Notes: a model not told the origin generated them from the sequence alone. A DNA stretch of 64,000 nt from Hyphomicrobium sp. (GCA_022843145.1 JALHOF010000003.1:62001-126000); one strand, 5' to 3'; shown: positions 8,548 through 18,076, counted from the first letter of the stretch. Numbers and translations: made by a program.

Positions 8548-8954
8548 GTGACGAAGCGCTGAAAGGCTTCGACGTAGGCGGCATCGTGGAGTTCGTCGAC
8601 CCGGTAAGCCAGGCCATCGCGAACGTAGAGGTGGAAGTGGGGGAAGATGTCGAGCCGTTCGCCAGTGCGCCGGTGTTTGTAGAAGCCGAGAATGCGCACG
8701 CGCGTGCATTCCGCGGCATGGATGATGCTCTCGGGAACGAAGGCCTGAATCTCGAACGTATCGAGCAGGAGCTGAAGCCTCGGGCGAACCGCGTCCTTAC
8801 CGATCGCGCTGGCCGCATAGGGCACCTGCTGGCCGTCGACATTGACGTTGTAGACAACGTCGTCAGTGAAACAGCTAAGCAATCCTTCGAGGTTGCTTTC
8901 GCCCCAGCAAGAAATTGCTTTTCCTACGATTTTCCGTTCGTCGGACAAGGTCAT
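8514..8954 (-). CDS. NTF2-like / SnoaL-like domain protein (second copy)
   Basis: 146 aa with the same fold pattern as 6842-7294: an N-terminal helical part ([20 protein letters not shown]), [34 protein letters not shown], and strands ending [23 protein letters not shown]. Sequence identity between the two is low, but length and secondary-structure order agree. The 3' end runs 34 bases into queA on the opposite strand. Function unknown. Confidence 0.72.
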   Translation of the reverse strand: MTLSDERKIVGKAISCWGESNLEGLLSCFTDDVVYNVNVDGQQVPYAASAIGKDAVRPRLQLLLDTFEIQAFVPESIIHAAECTRVRILGFYKHRRTGERLDIFPHFHLYVRDGLAYRVDELHDAAYVEAFQRFVTYLEAEAKDGS

Positions 8955-9108
8955 GTGAATCCTTTAAATATTCGAATGAGTATGTTTGTTGAATAGCGTC
9001 AAAGGTGATGGCAATGCAACGAAGCGAAACGATCCGTGGGGCAATTGACGGAGCGATGTGGAAGAATTGCAACGCGAAACGAGCCGGAATGGCGCGCTGG
9101 ACTTGGAA

Positions 9109-10239
9109 ATGAACGAGAAATTGCATTTCGGATATCGGCTTCTAGCGCGCGACGGTCACGCGCGCCGCGGCGAAATTTCGACGCCACGCGGGACGATCCG
9201 CACGCCGGCGTTCATGCCGGTCGGCACGGTGGCGACCGTCAAGGCGCTCTATCCCGAGCAAGTTGCAGCGGCCGGAGCCGATATACTACTTGGGAACACA
9301 TATCATCTGATGCTGCGGCCGGGCGCGGAGCGGGTTGCGCGTCTCGGTGGGCTGCACGGGTTCATGCGGTGGCCGAAGCCAATCTTGACGGATTCCGGCG
9401 GCTTTCAGGTGATGAGCCTGTCGAAAATTCGCAAACTGACGGAGAATGGAGTTGAATTCCGGTCGCACATCGACGGATCGAAACACATTCTCACACCGGA
9501 ACGGTCGATCGAAATCCAGTGCCTGCTCGGCGCAGATATTCAGATGCAGTTCGACGAGTGTCTTGAATTGCCGGCAGAACGCAATGAAATCGTAAGAGCG
9601 ATGGAATTGAGCCTGCGCTGGGCCGAGCGATCGAAAATGGCGTTCGAGCAGTACGGCAGTGCTGGTCAGGCGCTGTTCGCCATCGTGCAAGGCGGGACCG
9701 ATCTCGATCTGCGCCGACGCTCGGCCGAGGCGTTGGTCGCGATGGACTTCCCCGGGTATGCTGTCGGAGGTCTCGCGGTCGGCGAAGGGCATGAGGCCAT
9801 GCTGCGCGCGCTCGAGGGGACGCTGCCATTTCTGCCCGCGGACAAGCCGCGCTATTTGATGGGCGTCGGGACACCCGAGGATCTGATCGAATCGGTGCGG
9901 CGCGGCGTCGACATGTTCGATTGCGTGATGCCGACGCGGAATGGCCGGCATGGACTGGCGTTCACCTGGGGCGGCAAGGTCAACATCCGCAACGCATGTC
10001 ATGCGGAAGATCTGTCGCCGCTCGACCCGGACAGCACGTGCCCGGCGGCGCAGCAGTATTCGCGCGCGTATCTGCATCATCTCGTGCGGTCGGGCGAGCT
10101 TCTGGGCGCCATGATCCTGTCGCTGACCAACACGTGGTTCTATCAGGATCTGATGGCGGCCATGCGCTCGGCCATCGAAGAGGGTCGCTTCGAAGACTGG
10201 GCGTCGGCGACCAAGGCGCGGCTTGCGAAGGCGGCGTAG
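9109..10239 (+). CDS. tgt: tRNA-guanine transglycosylase
   Basis: Exchanges guanine 34 of tRNAs with GUN anticodons for preQ1, the step before QueA. 376 aa from the ATG at 9109; an in-frame GTG at 9058 with a GGAG upstream would add 17 residues. Catalytic elements are present: [33 protein letters not shown] (general acid/base Asp), [18 protein letters not shown], and [14 protein letters not shown] with the nucleophilic Asp. The zinc site is unusual. The CxCxxC stretch near residue 305 reads STCPAA and the partner His position reads LTN, so three of four ligands are missing. Confidence 0.9.
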   Translation: MNEKLHFGYRLLARDGHARRGEISTPRGTIRTPAFMPVGTVATVKALYPEQVAAAGADILLGNTYHLMLRPGAERVARLGGLHGFMRWPKPILTDSGGFQVMSLSKIRKLTENGVEFRSHIDGSKHILTPERSIEIQCLLGADIQMQFDECLELPAERNEIVRAMELSLRWAERSKMAFEQYGSAGQALFAIVQGGTDLDLRRRSAEALVAMDFPGYAVGGLAVGEGHEAMLRALEGTLPFLPADKPRYLMGVGTPEDLIESVRRGVDMFDCVMPTRNGRHGLAFTWGGKVNIRNACHAEDLSPLDPDSTCPAAQQYSRAYLHHLVRSGELLGAMILSLTNTWFYQDLMAAMRSAIEEGRFEDWASATKARLAKAA

Positions 10240-10316
10240 CGTCGCGGGAACGGACAGTCAAACAGCCGAAACAAAACAAGGGCATTCATGCTCCTGGAAA
10301 CCGGGAGTCGCCAGAA

Positions 10317-10871
10317 ATGCGCTTGAGCACTTGGGCCTATTTTGCCGATTTTGTATTGACACCGCTGCTGATGCTGGCGTTGACGGTGACAGGGCCGATG
10401 CCGCAGACGATCGCCGGGGCCGGTGCTTGGCTCGGATGGGCGATTGCGGGATTCGTGGCGTGGACGCTCTTCGAGTACGTCGTCCATCGTTTCATCTACC
10501 ATCGGATCCCGTATTTTCAGGATGTGCATGAAGCCCATCATGGTGATCCCGCAGGACTGATCGGCGCGCCGCCGGTCGTCGGGCTGGTGATGATCCTCGG
10601 TCTATTCTATCTGCCGCTGATGCCGATCGGGGCAGGTGCGCCCGAAGCCGTGGCAGTGGGGGCATTGGCTGGATACTTCGCCTATATGCTTCTGCACCAC
10701 GCGGCGCATCATTGGCGGACGACGCCGGGCACTTGGCTGGACCTCGCCCGCCGGCATCATGCGCGGCACCATCACGCCAGCGATACGTGCAACTTCGGAA
10801 TTACGACTCCGTTCTGGGATCACGCGTTCGGGACGGCGCTCCGCGGAACGCGGCAGCGGGCGCATCCTTGA
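10317..10871 (+). CDS. Fatty acid hydroxylase superfamily membrane protein
   Basis: 184-aa membrane protein with di-iron histidine boxes: FEYVVHRFIYHR, VHEAHHGDP, LLHHAAHHW and ARRHHARHHH. Hydrophobic helices separate the boxes. The compact length and box order resemble bacterial fatty acid/carotenoid hydroxylase-type proteins; the substrate is unknown. It starts 77 bp after tgt and may be co-transcribed with it. It is distinct from the longer family member at 659-1465. Confidence 0.8.
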   Translation: MRLSTWAYFADFVLTPLLMLALTVTGPMPQTIAGAGAWLGWAIAGFVAWTLFEYVVHRFIYHRIPYFQDVHEAHHGDPAGLIGAPPVVGLVMILGLFYLPLMPIGAGAPEAVAVGALAGYFAYMLLHHAAHHWRTTPGTWLDLARRHHARHHHASDTCNFGITTPFWDHAFGTALRGTRQRAHP

Positions 10872-10910
10872 GGCGTCTGGCCCGTCCCACTTGAGGGGCG
10901 GTACCAGGCA

Positions 10911-12308
10911 TCAGTGCAGCTTTACCTGCGGTTCCGTTCGGCGAACGATCAGCCGCGAGAACGTGTCGAGGGCGACCTTTACGGGGCCATGCAGCGCCAT
11001 CTCGTGCATCTTGTAGAGCGAGCGATACATCAGCTTGGCGAACAGGCCTTCGATCCACATTGATTTACCAGAGACGAAGCCCATCAGGCTGCCGACCGTC
11101 GAATAGTTGCCGAGCGAAACGAGCGAACCGAAATCGCGATACTTGAACGGACGCAGTGGTTCGCCGGTCATGCGCCGCTGAATTTCTGAAATGAGATGCG
11201 ACGACATCTGGTGCGCGGCCTGCGCGCGCGGCGGCAGCGGCTTGTCCTGTCCGGCGGGAACGAGGTAGGCCGCGTCGCCGATGCAGAAGATGTTCGGGTC
11301 GCGCGTGGTCTCGAGGGTATCCTTGACCACGAGCGTGCCCATGCGGCTGACTTCGAGACCATCGAGACGGGACAATACGTCAGGTCCTTTGACTCCGGCG
11401 GCCCATACGACGAGTTCGGATGGGATCGATTGGCCGGATTGAAGTTCGACCGAGGTATTCGTGACCTGGGTAACCCGCGCGTTGGTGCGGATCTCGATGC
11501 CAAGTCCGGTCAGAATTGCAGCGGTCGACGCGGACAGCCGATCGGGAAGCGCGGGAAGAATGCGCGGCGCGGCGTCGATCAGCGTGATCTTGATATCCTT
11601 GTCGGGCTCGATCTTGTCGAGGCCGAAAGCGATGACGTTGCGCGTCGTGTGATGCAGCTCGGCCGATAGCTCGGTGCCGGTGGCGCCCGCGCCGATGATG
11701 GTGACATGCAGTTGTCCCGGGCGCACGGGCGCGGCCTGGGCATTGGCGCGGACGCAGGCGTTGATCAGTCGGCGATTGAAGCGCTCGGCTTCTTCGGGCG
11801 TGTCGAGGCGGATGGCGTGCTCCTTGACGCCGGGTGTGCCGAAATCGTTGGACACACTGCCGATGGCGATGACGAGCGTGTCGTACGGCACCCAACGGTC
11901 CGGCGTGATCTCGCGGCCCTCCTCGTCGGCGGTGGCCGCGAGATGGACGAGTTTCGCAGCGCGGTCGAGGCCGATCATCTCGCCGTAGCGGAACTTGAAG
12001 CCATGCCAGTGACCTTGCGCCATGTATTCGAGTTCGTGCCGGTCAACGTCCATGCTGCCGGCGGCGATCTCGTGCAGCAGCGGCTTCCAGATGTGCGTGC
12101 GCGAGCGTTCGATGAGGGTGATGTGCGCTTTGCCCTTGCGGCCAAGCTTGTCGCCGAGGCGGGTTGCGAGCTCGAGTCCCCCGGCGCCGCCGCCGACCAC
12201 GACGATCCGATGCAATCCCGGCGCGGCCGAGGTGATGATGTGGCGGGCCGCAATGGCGTCGGCGTGCGCCGGCGGGGCAGGGCTGCTCTGCATTGGAGCT
12301 TCGGTCAC
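10911..12308 (-). CDS. ndh: Type II NADH:quinone oxidoreductase
   Basis: Single-subunit, non-proton-pumping NADH dehydrogenase that passes electrons to the quinone pool at the inner membrane. 465 aa from a GTG at 12308, chosen because AGAAGGGA lies about seven bases upstream; an ATG five codons later is the alternative. Seen: the FAD-binding Rossmann motif VVVGGGAGGLELATRL, the NADH-binding motif IIGAGATGTELSAEL, AAGVKGPDVL and FCIGDAAYL, then a C-terminal amphipathic region. It starts 32 bp after pheT and probably ends that operon. Convergent with the hydroxylase at 10317-10871. Confidence 0.9.
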   Translation of the reverse strand: MTEAPMQSSPAPPAHADAIAARHIITSAAPGLHRIVVVGGGAGGLELATRLGDKLGRKGKAHITLIERSRTHIWKPLLHEIAAGSMDVDRHELEYMAQGHWHGFKFRYGEMIGLDRAAKLVHLAATADEEGREITPDRWVPYDTLVIAIGSVSNDFGTPGVKEHAIRLDTPEEAERFNRRLINACVRANAQAAPVRPGQLHVTIIGAGATGTELSAELHHTTRNVIAFGLDKIEPDKDIKITLIDAAPRILPALPDRLSASTAAILTGLGIEIRTNARVTQVTNTSVELQSGQSIPSELVVWAAGVKGPDVLSRLDGLEVSRMGTLVVKDTLETTRDPNIFCIGDAAYLVPAGQDKPLPPRAQAAHQMSSHLISEIQRRMTGEPLRPFKYRDFGSLVSLGNYSTVGSLMGFVSGKSMWIEGLFAKLMYRSLYKMHEMALHGPVKVALDTFSRLIVRRTEPQVKLH

Positions 12309-12340
12309 GTCGCGTCCCTTCTCGATAATCACATACGTAC

Positions 12341-14773
12341 TCAGCCGCGGATCTCGCCGCCGGTCGCCTTCTTGACGTCGGCGACGATCTTCTGTGACAG
12401 CGCCTCGATGTCCTTGTCGGTCAAGGTCGTGGACGTCGGTTGGATCGTGACCTCGATGGCCAGCGATTTTTTGCCCTCGGCCGCCAGCGCACCACCCTCG
12501 AACACGTCGAACACGGTGACGGATTGGATCAACGCCTTGTCGGCGGATGCGGCTGCCTTCACGACGTCGCTCGCCGCAACGGCGCGATCGAGCACGAATG
12601 CGAAGTCGCGGCGGACCGGTAGCAGGTCGGCCGCGGCAAGGGGCGGACGTGCGCGGGTCTTCTTTTTTTCTGGCGGCAGCGCATCGAGAAAGATCTCGAA
12701 GCCGACGACCGGCCCTGCGACATCGAGCGTTTTCAACGTATCTGGGTGCAATTCGCCGAAGTGTGCGAGTACGGCCTTCGGGCCGAGCCGTAACGTCGCC
12801 GAACGGCCGGGATGGAACCAGGCGGGCGCGTCGCGCGTGATCTGAGCCTTTGCCGGATCGAGGCCGAGTGCCGCAAGAGCCGCTGCGGCGTCGGCCTTGG
12901 CGTCGAATTCGGTGGCAGTCTCGGCTTTGCCGTCCCAATGGCGGCCGCCGCCCGACGGGCGAGCCGATCCCGCGCGGACACCCGCTGCGGCGATGAACTG
13001 GTCGCCCTCGCCGTCACCGCGGTAGGCCTGCCCGAGTTCGAACAGCGCGACGTCTGCGGACCCGCGGTTGCGGTTGCGCTCGACAGCGGTCAATAGGCCG
13101 GGCAACAGGCTTGGCCGCATCGATGAAAGGTCGGTTGAAATGGGATTGGCCAGCTCGAGCGCATCGGATCCGCCGCCGAATGCCGTCGCAACGTGACGCG
13201 GCAGGAACGACCAGGTTACGGCTTCGACCATGCCGCGGGCAGCCAACGCGCGTCGGGCACGGCGCGACCGCTTCTGGCGCTCGGTGAGAACGGGCTGGGT
13301 GACGCCATGCAGCCGGGGCAGCGGCACCGACTTGACGCGGTCGAGGCCGGCGATGCGGATCACCTCTTCGACGATATCGGCGGGGCCGTGCACGTCCGGC
13401 CTCCAAGTGGGTACGGCAACCGAAAGCAACTGGCCCTTGCCGGTCAGCGTGAACCCGAGCGTCTCGAGGATCGTCCGGATTTCGGCGTCGTCAAGTGCGA
13501 CGCCGGTCAACTTTTCGACCCGGCCAAGATCGAACGAAATTGTCTCGCGTGCATCCGGCACCTTGCCGGCTACGATCGATTTGGTCGGATGACCGCCGCA
13601 GTGTTTCAGGATCATCTGGGTGGCGAGGTCGAGGCCCGGGATGACGGACTGCGGATCGACGCCGCGCTCGAAACGGTACCGCGCGTCGCTGACGATGCCG
13701 GTCTTTCGGCCGGTCGCGGCAGTTCGTAGTGGATCGAACCAGGCGCTTTCAATCAGGACATTGGACGTCGTGTCGGTGCAGCCCGATGCCTCGCCGCCCA
13801 TGATGCCGCCGAGACCCAGTGGTCCGCTGTCGTCGGCGATGACGCACATCGTCTCGTCGACCTTATAGTCCTTGCCATCAAGTCCAATGAAGCTCTCTCC
13901 CGATTTGCCGAGCCGCGCACGAACCGCGCCCTTCAGCTTGTCGGCATCATAGACGTGCAGTGGGCGGCCGAGATCGAAGGAGATATAGTTGGTGACGTCG
14001 ACCAGCGCATTGATGGGGCGCAGGCCGACAGCTTTGAGCCTGTTCTGCAGCCACTCGGGAGAGGGGCCGTTCTGGACGCCGGTTACGCCGCGCGCCGCGA
14101 ACACGGGGCAGGCGTTCTCCTGGCCTTTCGGGAATTCGAGCAGGATGGCGGCGGGGCAATCCTTTGTCCCTTCGACGCCGGTGATGCGCGGCTCGTGCTT
14201 GAGGGTGCCGAGGCCGGCGGCGGCGAGGTCACGCGCTATTCCGCGCACGCCGGTGCAGTCGGGACGGTTAGGCGTCAGCTTCACCTCGAACACAGGGTCG
14301 GCGAGGCCAAACACGTCGATATAGCGCTCGCCGACCTGATCGGCGTGATCCCTCGAGATTTCGATGATGCCGTCGCTCTCGTCGCTCAGCTCGAGTTCGG
14401 CGAGCGAGCACAGCATGCCGTTTGAAACGATGCCGCGCACGGGCTTCTTTTCGAGCGTGATGCCGGAGCCGGGAATGAAGGTGCCGAGCGGCGCGAACAC
14501 GGCGAGCATTCCGGGGCGGCAGTTCGGCGCGCCGCAGACGACCTCGACGGTCGGCTTGCCCTTTTCGATCTCGACCTGCGTCACGCGCAGGCGATCGGCA
14601 TTCGGGTGCTGCTTGGCCTCGACCACGCGCGCGATCGTGAACGCACCGAGCTTCTTCGCCGGATCCTCGATGCTTTCGACCTCGAGGCCGATCGCAGACA
14701 GCTTGGTTGCGATCTCGTCGACGGTGGCCTTGGTCTTGAGATGATCCTTGAGCCAGGAGAGCGTGAATTTCAT
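12341..14773 (-). CDS. pheT: Phenylalanyl-tRNA synthetase beta subunit
   Basis: 810 aa, the length of bacterial PheT. With PheS it charges tRNA-Phe (alpha2beta2). The order of domains can be followed: the N-terminal KFTLSWLKDHL, the OB-fold tRNA-binding region (VEAKQHPNADRLRVTQVEI), the B3/B4 editing domain (TGVRGIARDLAAAGLG; NALVDVTNYISFDLGRPLH), B5 (FDLGRVEKLTGVALDDAEI; WRPDVHGPADIVEEVIRIAG), and a C-terminal anticodon-binding fold (RRDFAFVLDRAVAASDVVKA). pheS is not adjacent: two unrelated genes lie between them. Confidence 0.97.
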   Translation of the reverse strand: MKFTLSWLKDHLKTKATVDEIATKLSAIGLEVESIEDPAKKLGAFTIARVVEAKQHPNADRLRVTQVEIEKGKPTVEVVCGAPNCRPGMLAVFAPLGTFIPGSGITLEKKPVRGIVSNGMLCSLAELELSDESDGIIEISRDHADQVGERYIDVFGLADPVFEVKLTPNRPDCTGVRGIARDLAAAGLGTLKHEPRITGVEGTKDCPAAILLEFPKGQENACPVFAARGVTGVQNGPSPEWLQNRLKAVGLRPINALVDVTNYISFDLGRPLHVYDADKLKGAVRARLGKSGESFIGLDGKDYKVDETMCVIADDSGPLGLGGIMGGEASGCTDTTSNVLIESAWFDPLRTAATGRKTGIVSDARYRFERGVDPQSVIPGLDLATQMILKHCGGHPTKSIVAGKVPDARETISFDLGRVEKLTGVALDDAEIRTILETLGFTLTGKGQLLSVAVPTWRPDVHGPADIVEEVIRIAGLDRVKSVPLPRLHGVTQPVLTERQKRSRRARRALAARGMVEAVTWSFLPRHVATAFGGGSDALELANPISTDLSSMRPSLLPGLLTAVERNRNRGSADVALFELGQAYRGDGEGDQFIAAAGVRAGSARPSGGGRHWDGKAETATEFDAKADAAAALAALGLDPAKAQITRDAPAWFHPGRSATLRLGPKAVLAHFGELHPDTLKTLDVAGPVVGFEIFLDALPPEKKKTRARPPLAAADLLPVRRDFAFVLDRAVAASDVVKAAASADKALIQSVTVFDVFEGGALAAEGKKSLAIEVTIQPTSTTLTDKDIEALSQKIVADVKKATGGEIRG

Positions 14774-14810
14774 AGGGCGATTGCCTTGGATGATCGGGAC
14801 CTCGAGGAGG

Positions 14811-15380
14811 TCATCTATTGGGCGGCGGCAGCGTTGGTCCGGGCAGGGTCCCTGTCGCCTTCTTCGCCGCGTGGATCTTGGCCCACATATAGGCGAACGA
14901 GAAAGCGATGCGGATCAAGGTCAGTCCGTAATACATCCGGAATACGAAGCAATACCAGACGAACCACCTGTTCTGACGGTTCATCTGCAACTGCGTGATG
15001 GACAGGTCGAAGTGTTCCATCACGTCGAAGAAGCCGCCGCGCAGCACGAGGTCGAACGCGAAAACTGTCGTTCCGATCGGTCCGCCCGCGATCGGCTGCC
15101 GCTGAGCGTCCCAAAAGAGCAGCGCGCCGTCCGACTGCAACATGAGGCAGCTCACCACGAACAGTACGAGAAAGACGAGCATCGAAATGCCCATCGACCG
15201 GTAATAGATCAGAGCCTGCCGCAGCGTTTCGCGCGAGAATCCGTATTGAACCCACTGTTCCAATTCCTCGTGCTTGCGGTCGTGATAGAACCACGTCAGC
15301 ACCGCGATCACCGCCATCGCAATGGCGAGCCCGATCGCGAAAAGAACCGGGACCGAGAGCGAAGTCAGCGCCAGAATCAT
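14811..15380 (-). CDS. Membrane protein of unknown function between pheS and pheT
   Basis: 189 aa. An N-terminal membrane helix (VLFAIGLAIAMAVIAVLTWF, about residues 11-30) is followed by a charged stretch YHDRKHEELEQWVQYG, a second helix (SMLVFLVLFVVSCLMLQ), and a C-terminal aromatic-rich region (RWFVWYCFVFRMYYGL) likely to be a third membrane segment. I recognise no family. It is co-directional with pheT, whose ATG is 37 bp downstream of its stop, so it is probably in the same transcript. Confidence 0.7.
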   Translation of the reverse strand: MILALTSLSVPVLFAIGLAIAMAVIAVLTWFYHDRKHEELEQWVQYGFSRETLRQALIYYRSMGISMLVFLVLFVVSCLMLQSDGALLFWDAQRQPIAGGPIGTTVFAFDLVLRGGFFDVMEHFDLSITQLQMNRQNRWFVWYCFVFRMYYGLTLIRIAFSFAYMWAKIHAAKKATGTLPGPTLPPPNR

Positions 15381-15489
15381 CGCGCGATCCCATCTCTGAC
15401 GGGACGGATGGCGCGAGAGAAGTATTCAGTTCCCCTGACTGGGCTGTGTGCGCGGCGGGATCCAGCCATGTCGCGCTCCATGACCAGTC

Positions 15490-15981
15490 TTAGTTGGTTG
15501 TGAAGCGGTAGCCGGCGTGGCAGCCATTGCAGTTGGCGAGGATAGCGTCGAGCTGCTTCAAAATGACGGCGGCGTCGCCGATGCCCTGAGCCTCCATCGC
15601 CAGCGCATCGAACTTCTGGTGGGTATCCATGCCGAGCTTGCGGAACTCCATCGGCAACTTGCCCATGAGCGTGCGCGGCATACCCTGCATCACGCCCATC
15701 CCCGACAGCTTGGCCGTATCTGCGGCAGTTGCGGGTTTACCGCTCGCCAGCGCGCCCACGATGCCATGAACGCTTTCGAGAAAGCCGCGCATCTCGGCGA
15801 GCACTGCAGTGCGCTCCTCCGCCGAAAGGGCGATGCTGTGACGCTCGTCCTTCAAAGGCTTTGCGTCGCCGTGAGCGGCGGCGGCGTGGTGGCCCGGATG
15901 GTGGCCATCGTCGGCGGCCTTCGACGGCGGCGGCAGCGCGAGTGCGAGTGCGAGGCCAAGCAGAATTGGAAAATGCGTCAT
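15490..15981 (-). CDS. Exported cytochrome c'-like monohaem protein
   Basis: 163 aa with a Sec signal peptide (PILLGLALALALPPPSKA, cleavage near residue 22) and a His-rich stretch (DDGHHPGHHAAAAHGD). A helical body follows, and a single haem c motif CNGCH sits at residues 151-155 near the C-terminus. A C-terminal haem site after a four-helix bundle is the cytochrome c'/c556 arrangement, a periplasmic electron carrier or gas-binding protein. GAGGTG lies eight bases before the ATG. It starts 20 bp after pheS, so translation in the PheRS operon is likely. Confidence 0.8.
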   Translation of the reverse strand: MTHFPILLGLALALALPPPSKAADDGHHPGHHAAAAHGDAKPLKDERHSIALSAEERTAVLAEMRGFLESVHGIVGALASGKPATAADTAKLSGMGVMQGMPRTLMGKLPMEFRKLGMDTHQKFDALAMEAQGIGDAAVILKQLDAILANCNGCHAGYRFTTN

Positions 15982-16001
15982 GGATTTCACCTCTCGTGAG
16001 G

Positions 16002-17084
16002 TCAGCTCGATAGTCCGCCGCCAAGGGTCGGTTGGTCGAGGATCGAGAAGCCATAGTGGCGGAGCCAGCGGAGATCTCCGCCGAAGAACGGACGCAGGTC
16101 GGGAATGCCGTATTTCAGCATCGCCATGCGGTCGAGACCCATGCCGAACGCGAAGCCCTGGTACTTCTCCGGATCGAGGCCGCAGTTGCGCAGCACGTTC
16201 GGATGCACCATTCCGCAGCCGCCGATTTCCAGCCATTCTCCCGGCTTCCCAAGTGCACCCTTGTCGATGTCGATCTCCATCGACGGCTCGGTGAACGGAA
16301 AGTGCGAGGACCGGAACCGCATCGTCACTGCGTCGACCTCGAAGAATGCCTTGCACATTTCCTCGAGCACCCACTTGAGGTGACCCATGTGAGTGGTTTC
16401 GTCGATGACGAGCCCCTCGATCTGATGGAACATCGGCGTGTGCGTCTGGTCGCTGTCACAACGGTAGACGCGGCCCGGCGCGATGATGCGGATCGGCGGC
16501 TTCTGCTTGACCATCGTGCGGATCTGGACGGGCGACGTGTGCGTCCGCAGAAGGAGGCGCGAGCCGTCCGGCTTCGGATTGAAATAGAAGGTGTCGTGCT
16601 CCTGGCGCGCGGGATGCTCGGCGGGAATATTGAGCTTGCCGAAGTTCATCTCGTCGGTCTCGATATCAGGACCTTCGGCGACCTTGAAGCCCATGTCGGC
16701 GAAGATCTCGATGACCTCGTCGAGGACCTGCGAGACCGGATGGATGCGGCCGAGCGATTCGGGGCCGGGACGCACGGGCAGCGTGACGTCCGAACGTTCA
16801 TTCGCGAGGCGGGCCGCGAGAGCGGACTTTTCGAGGTCGATCTTGCGGGTGTCGAGTGCGTCCGACACTTTGGTTTTGACGGCGTTGACGGACGCCCCGA
16901 ACGCCTTGCGCTCATCGGCGGGCAGCGACCCGAGTTTCGCCATGAGCTCGGAGACGCGGCCCTTTTTACCCAGAGCGGCTACACGCACGGCATCGAGCGC
17001 GCCCAGATCGGCTGCCTTATCGACGTCCGCGAGCAATTCGCGTTCGAGCGCGGCCAGATCGACAGTGGTGGTCATGCGGTCCAT
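16002..17084 (-). CDS. pheS: Phenylalanyl-tRNA synthetase alpha subunit
   Basis: 360 aa catalytic subunit of phenylalanyl-tRNA synthetase. It has the N-terminal coiled-coil region ([19 protein letters not shown]), then class II aminoacylation motifs: [19 protein letters not shown], motif 2 ([31 protein letters not shown]), and motif 3 with [14 protein letters not shown], followed by [18 protein letters not shown]. An ATG three codons downstream is also possible. It follows rplT with a 119-bp gap that contains a strong hairpin. Confidence 0.97.
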   Translation of the reverse strand: MDRMTTTVDLAALERELLADVDKAADLGALDAVRVAALGKKGRVSELMAKLGSLPADERKAFGASVNAVKTKVSDALDTRKIDLEKSALAARLANERSDVTLPVRPGPESLGRIHPVSQVLDEVIEIFADMGFKVAEGPDIETDEMNFGKLNIPAEHPARQEHDTFYFNPKPDGSRLLLRTHTSPVQIRTMVKQKPPIRIIAPGRVYRCDSDQTHTPMFHQIEGLVIDETTHMGHLKWVLEEMCKAFFEVDAVTMRFRSSHFPFTEPSMEIDIDKGALGKPGEWLEIGGCGMVHPNVLRNCGLDPEKYQGFAFGMGLDRMAMLKYGIPDLRPFFGGDLRWLRHYGFSILDQPTLGGGLSS

Positions 17085-17150
17085 CCCCGATGGGTTCCCG
17101 CCTTCCGAGCGGAAGCAGGCACGCCGCGGGCCGTCGGTGCGGGATCAGAT

Positions 17151-17175
17151 CATCCTCGGGCACTGCCCGAGGATG
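17151..17175 (-). terminator. Hairpin between rplT and pheS (possible attenuator or partial terminator)
   Basis: Perfect 11-bp inverted repeat, CATCCTCGGGC and GCCCGAGGATG, with a 3-base loop, in the gap between rplT and pheS. It has no T-tract on the minus strand, so it may act as a partial terminator or processing site rather than a full stop. No Phe-codon leader peptide was evident. Confidence 0.5.
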
Positions 17176-17203
17176 TAAAGCGTGCCGGCGGCGCGACGCT
17201 GTG

Positions 17204-17575
17204 TCAGGCCGCTGCGGCCTTCTTGACGGCGCCGGAAGCCTTGTCCACCAGCGCCTTGAACGCGGCGGCGTCCTTTACGGCGATGTCGGCGAGGACCTTG
17301 CGGTCGACTTCGATGCCGAGCTTCGTCAGGCCGTCGATGAAGCGGCCGTAGGTCAGGCCATGCTCGCGGGTCGCGGCATTGATGCGCTGGATCCAGAGCG
17401 CGCGGAAATTGCGCTTGCGGCGCTTCCGGTCGCGGTACTGATACTGCATCGCCTTCTCGACCGCCTGCTTGGCGACGCGGATGGTGCTCTTGCGGCGGCC
17501 ATAATAGCCCTTGGCGGCCTTCAGGACTTTCTTGTGCTTGGCGTGGGCGGTGACGCCGCGTTTGACGCGAGCCAT
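17204..17575 (-). CDS. rplT: 50S ribosomal protein L20
   Basis: 123-aa, very basic assembly protein of the large ribosomal subunit. It begins [19 protein letters not shown] and contains [19 protein letters not shown] and [20 protein letters not shown], the conserved core. Its last residues are Ala/Lys rich (KKAAAA). It is third in infC-rpmI-rplT, the universal bacterial order, and is normally co-regulated by L20 binding its own mRNA. Confidence 0.98.
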   Translation of the reverse strand: MARVKRGVTAHAKHKKVLKAAKGYYGRRKSTIRVAKQAVEKAMQYQYRDRKRRKRNFRALWIQRINAATREHGLTYGRFIDGLTKLGIEVDRKVLADIAVKDAAAFKALVDKASGAVKKAAAA

Positions 17576-17674
17576 GGGAGGGTACTCCTCGAAAAAGTGA
17601 CTTCAAGATGGATGGGCTTTGGTGTGGCGCTTTCAGCCGGCTCCCGCGGGGAGGCGGAAGCGCCAGTCAGAAGC

Positions 17675-17875
17675 TCAACGGTGGTAAGGCATGTACTTCT
17701 TGACGATGCCGGCGTCCGAGTCGTTCAGCACCATGGTGCCGCGCGCCTTCTGGATGAATTTCGCCGTCCGCTTGATCATGCCGTGGCGTTTGCCCTGGGC
17801 AGCCGCCTTGACCTTACCGGTCCCGGTCATCTTGAAGCGCTTTTTGGCGCCGCTCTTGGTCTTCATCTTGGGCAT
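17675..17875 (-). CDS. rpmI: 50S ribosomal protein L35
   Basis: 66 aa, strongly basic, starting [20 protein letters not shown]. It contains the [14 protein letters not shown] region and ends [10 protein letters not shown], matching L35 throughout. GGAG precedes the ATG. It lies 99 bp upstream of rplT on the same strand. Confidence 0.98.
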   Translation of the reverse strand: MPKMKTKSGAKKRFKMTGTGKVKAAAQGKRHGMIKRTAKFIQKARGTMVLNDSDAGIVKKYMPYHR

Positions 17876-18042
17876 TTTGCTCTCCTTCGTCGGGTGGCGG
17901 ATCGCCTAGCCCCGCAATTGCTCGCGGAACTAACCCCCCGATGGACCACGCCGAAGGCCCGGCAGCGCGAACGCCGAGCCGGGATCGAGGCAGCTTCGAA
18001 GGGATGCTTTTTGGCGAAAACCGCTGGTTCTTCAAAAGCATA

Positions 18043-18076
18043 AGAGCCGCCACGGCATGCCCCGCCGGGCGGCTCT
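18043..18076 (-). terminator. Intrinsic terminator downstream of infC
   Basis: On the minus strand AGAGCCGCC pairs with GGCGGCTCT around a GC-rich loop, followed by TTATGCTTTT. It lies in the 257-bp gap between infC and rpmI. It suggests that part of the transcripts stop after infC, or that rpmI-rplT are under a separate promoter or attenuation control. Confidence 0.65.

Noticed and set aside
11706-12845. Plus-strand frame over ndh and pheT
   Set aside because: Mirror of strongly supported minus-strand genes.
12309-12938. N-terminal extension of ndh
   Set aside because: The upstream part of the open frame lies inside pheT in another frame and has no similarity; the GTG with a good ribosome site is preferred.
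17085-17203. Phe-codon leader peptide for pheS attenuation
   Set aside because: No short frame rich in Phe codons was found before the hairpin.
16032-17351. 439-codon plus-strand frame over pheS
   Set aside because: Antisense shadow of pheS and rplT; no similarity recognised.
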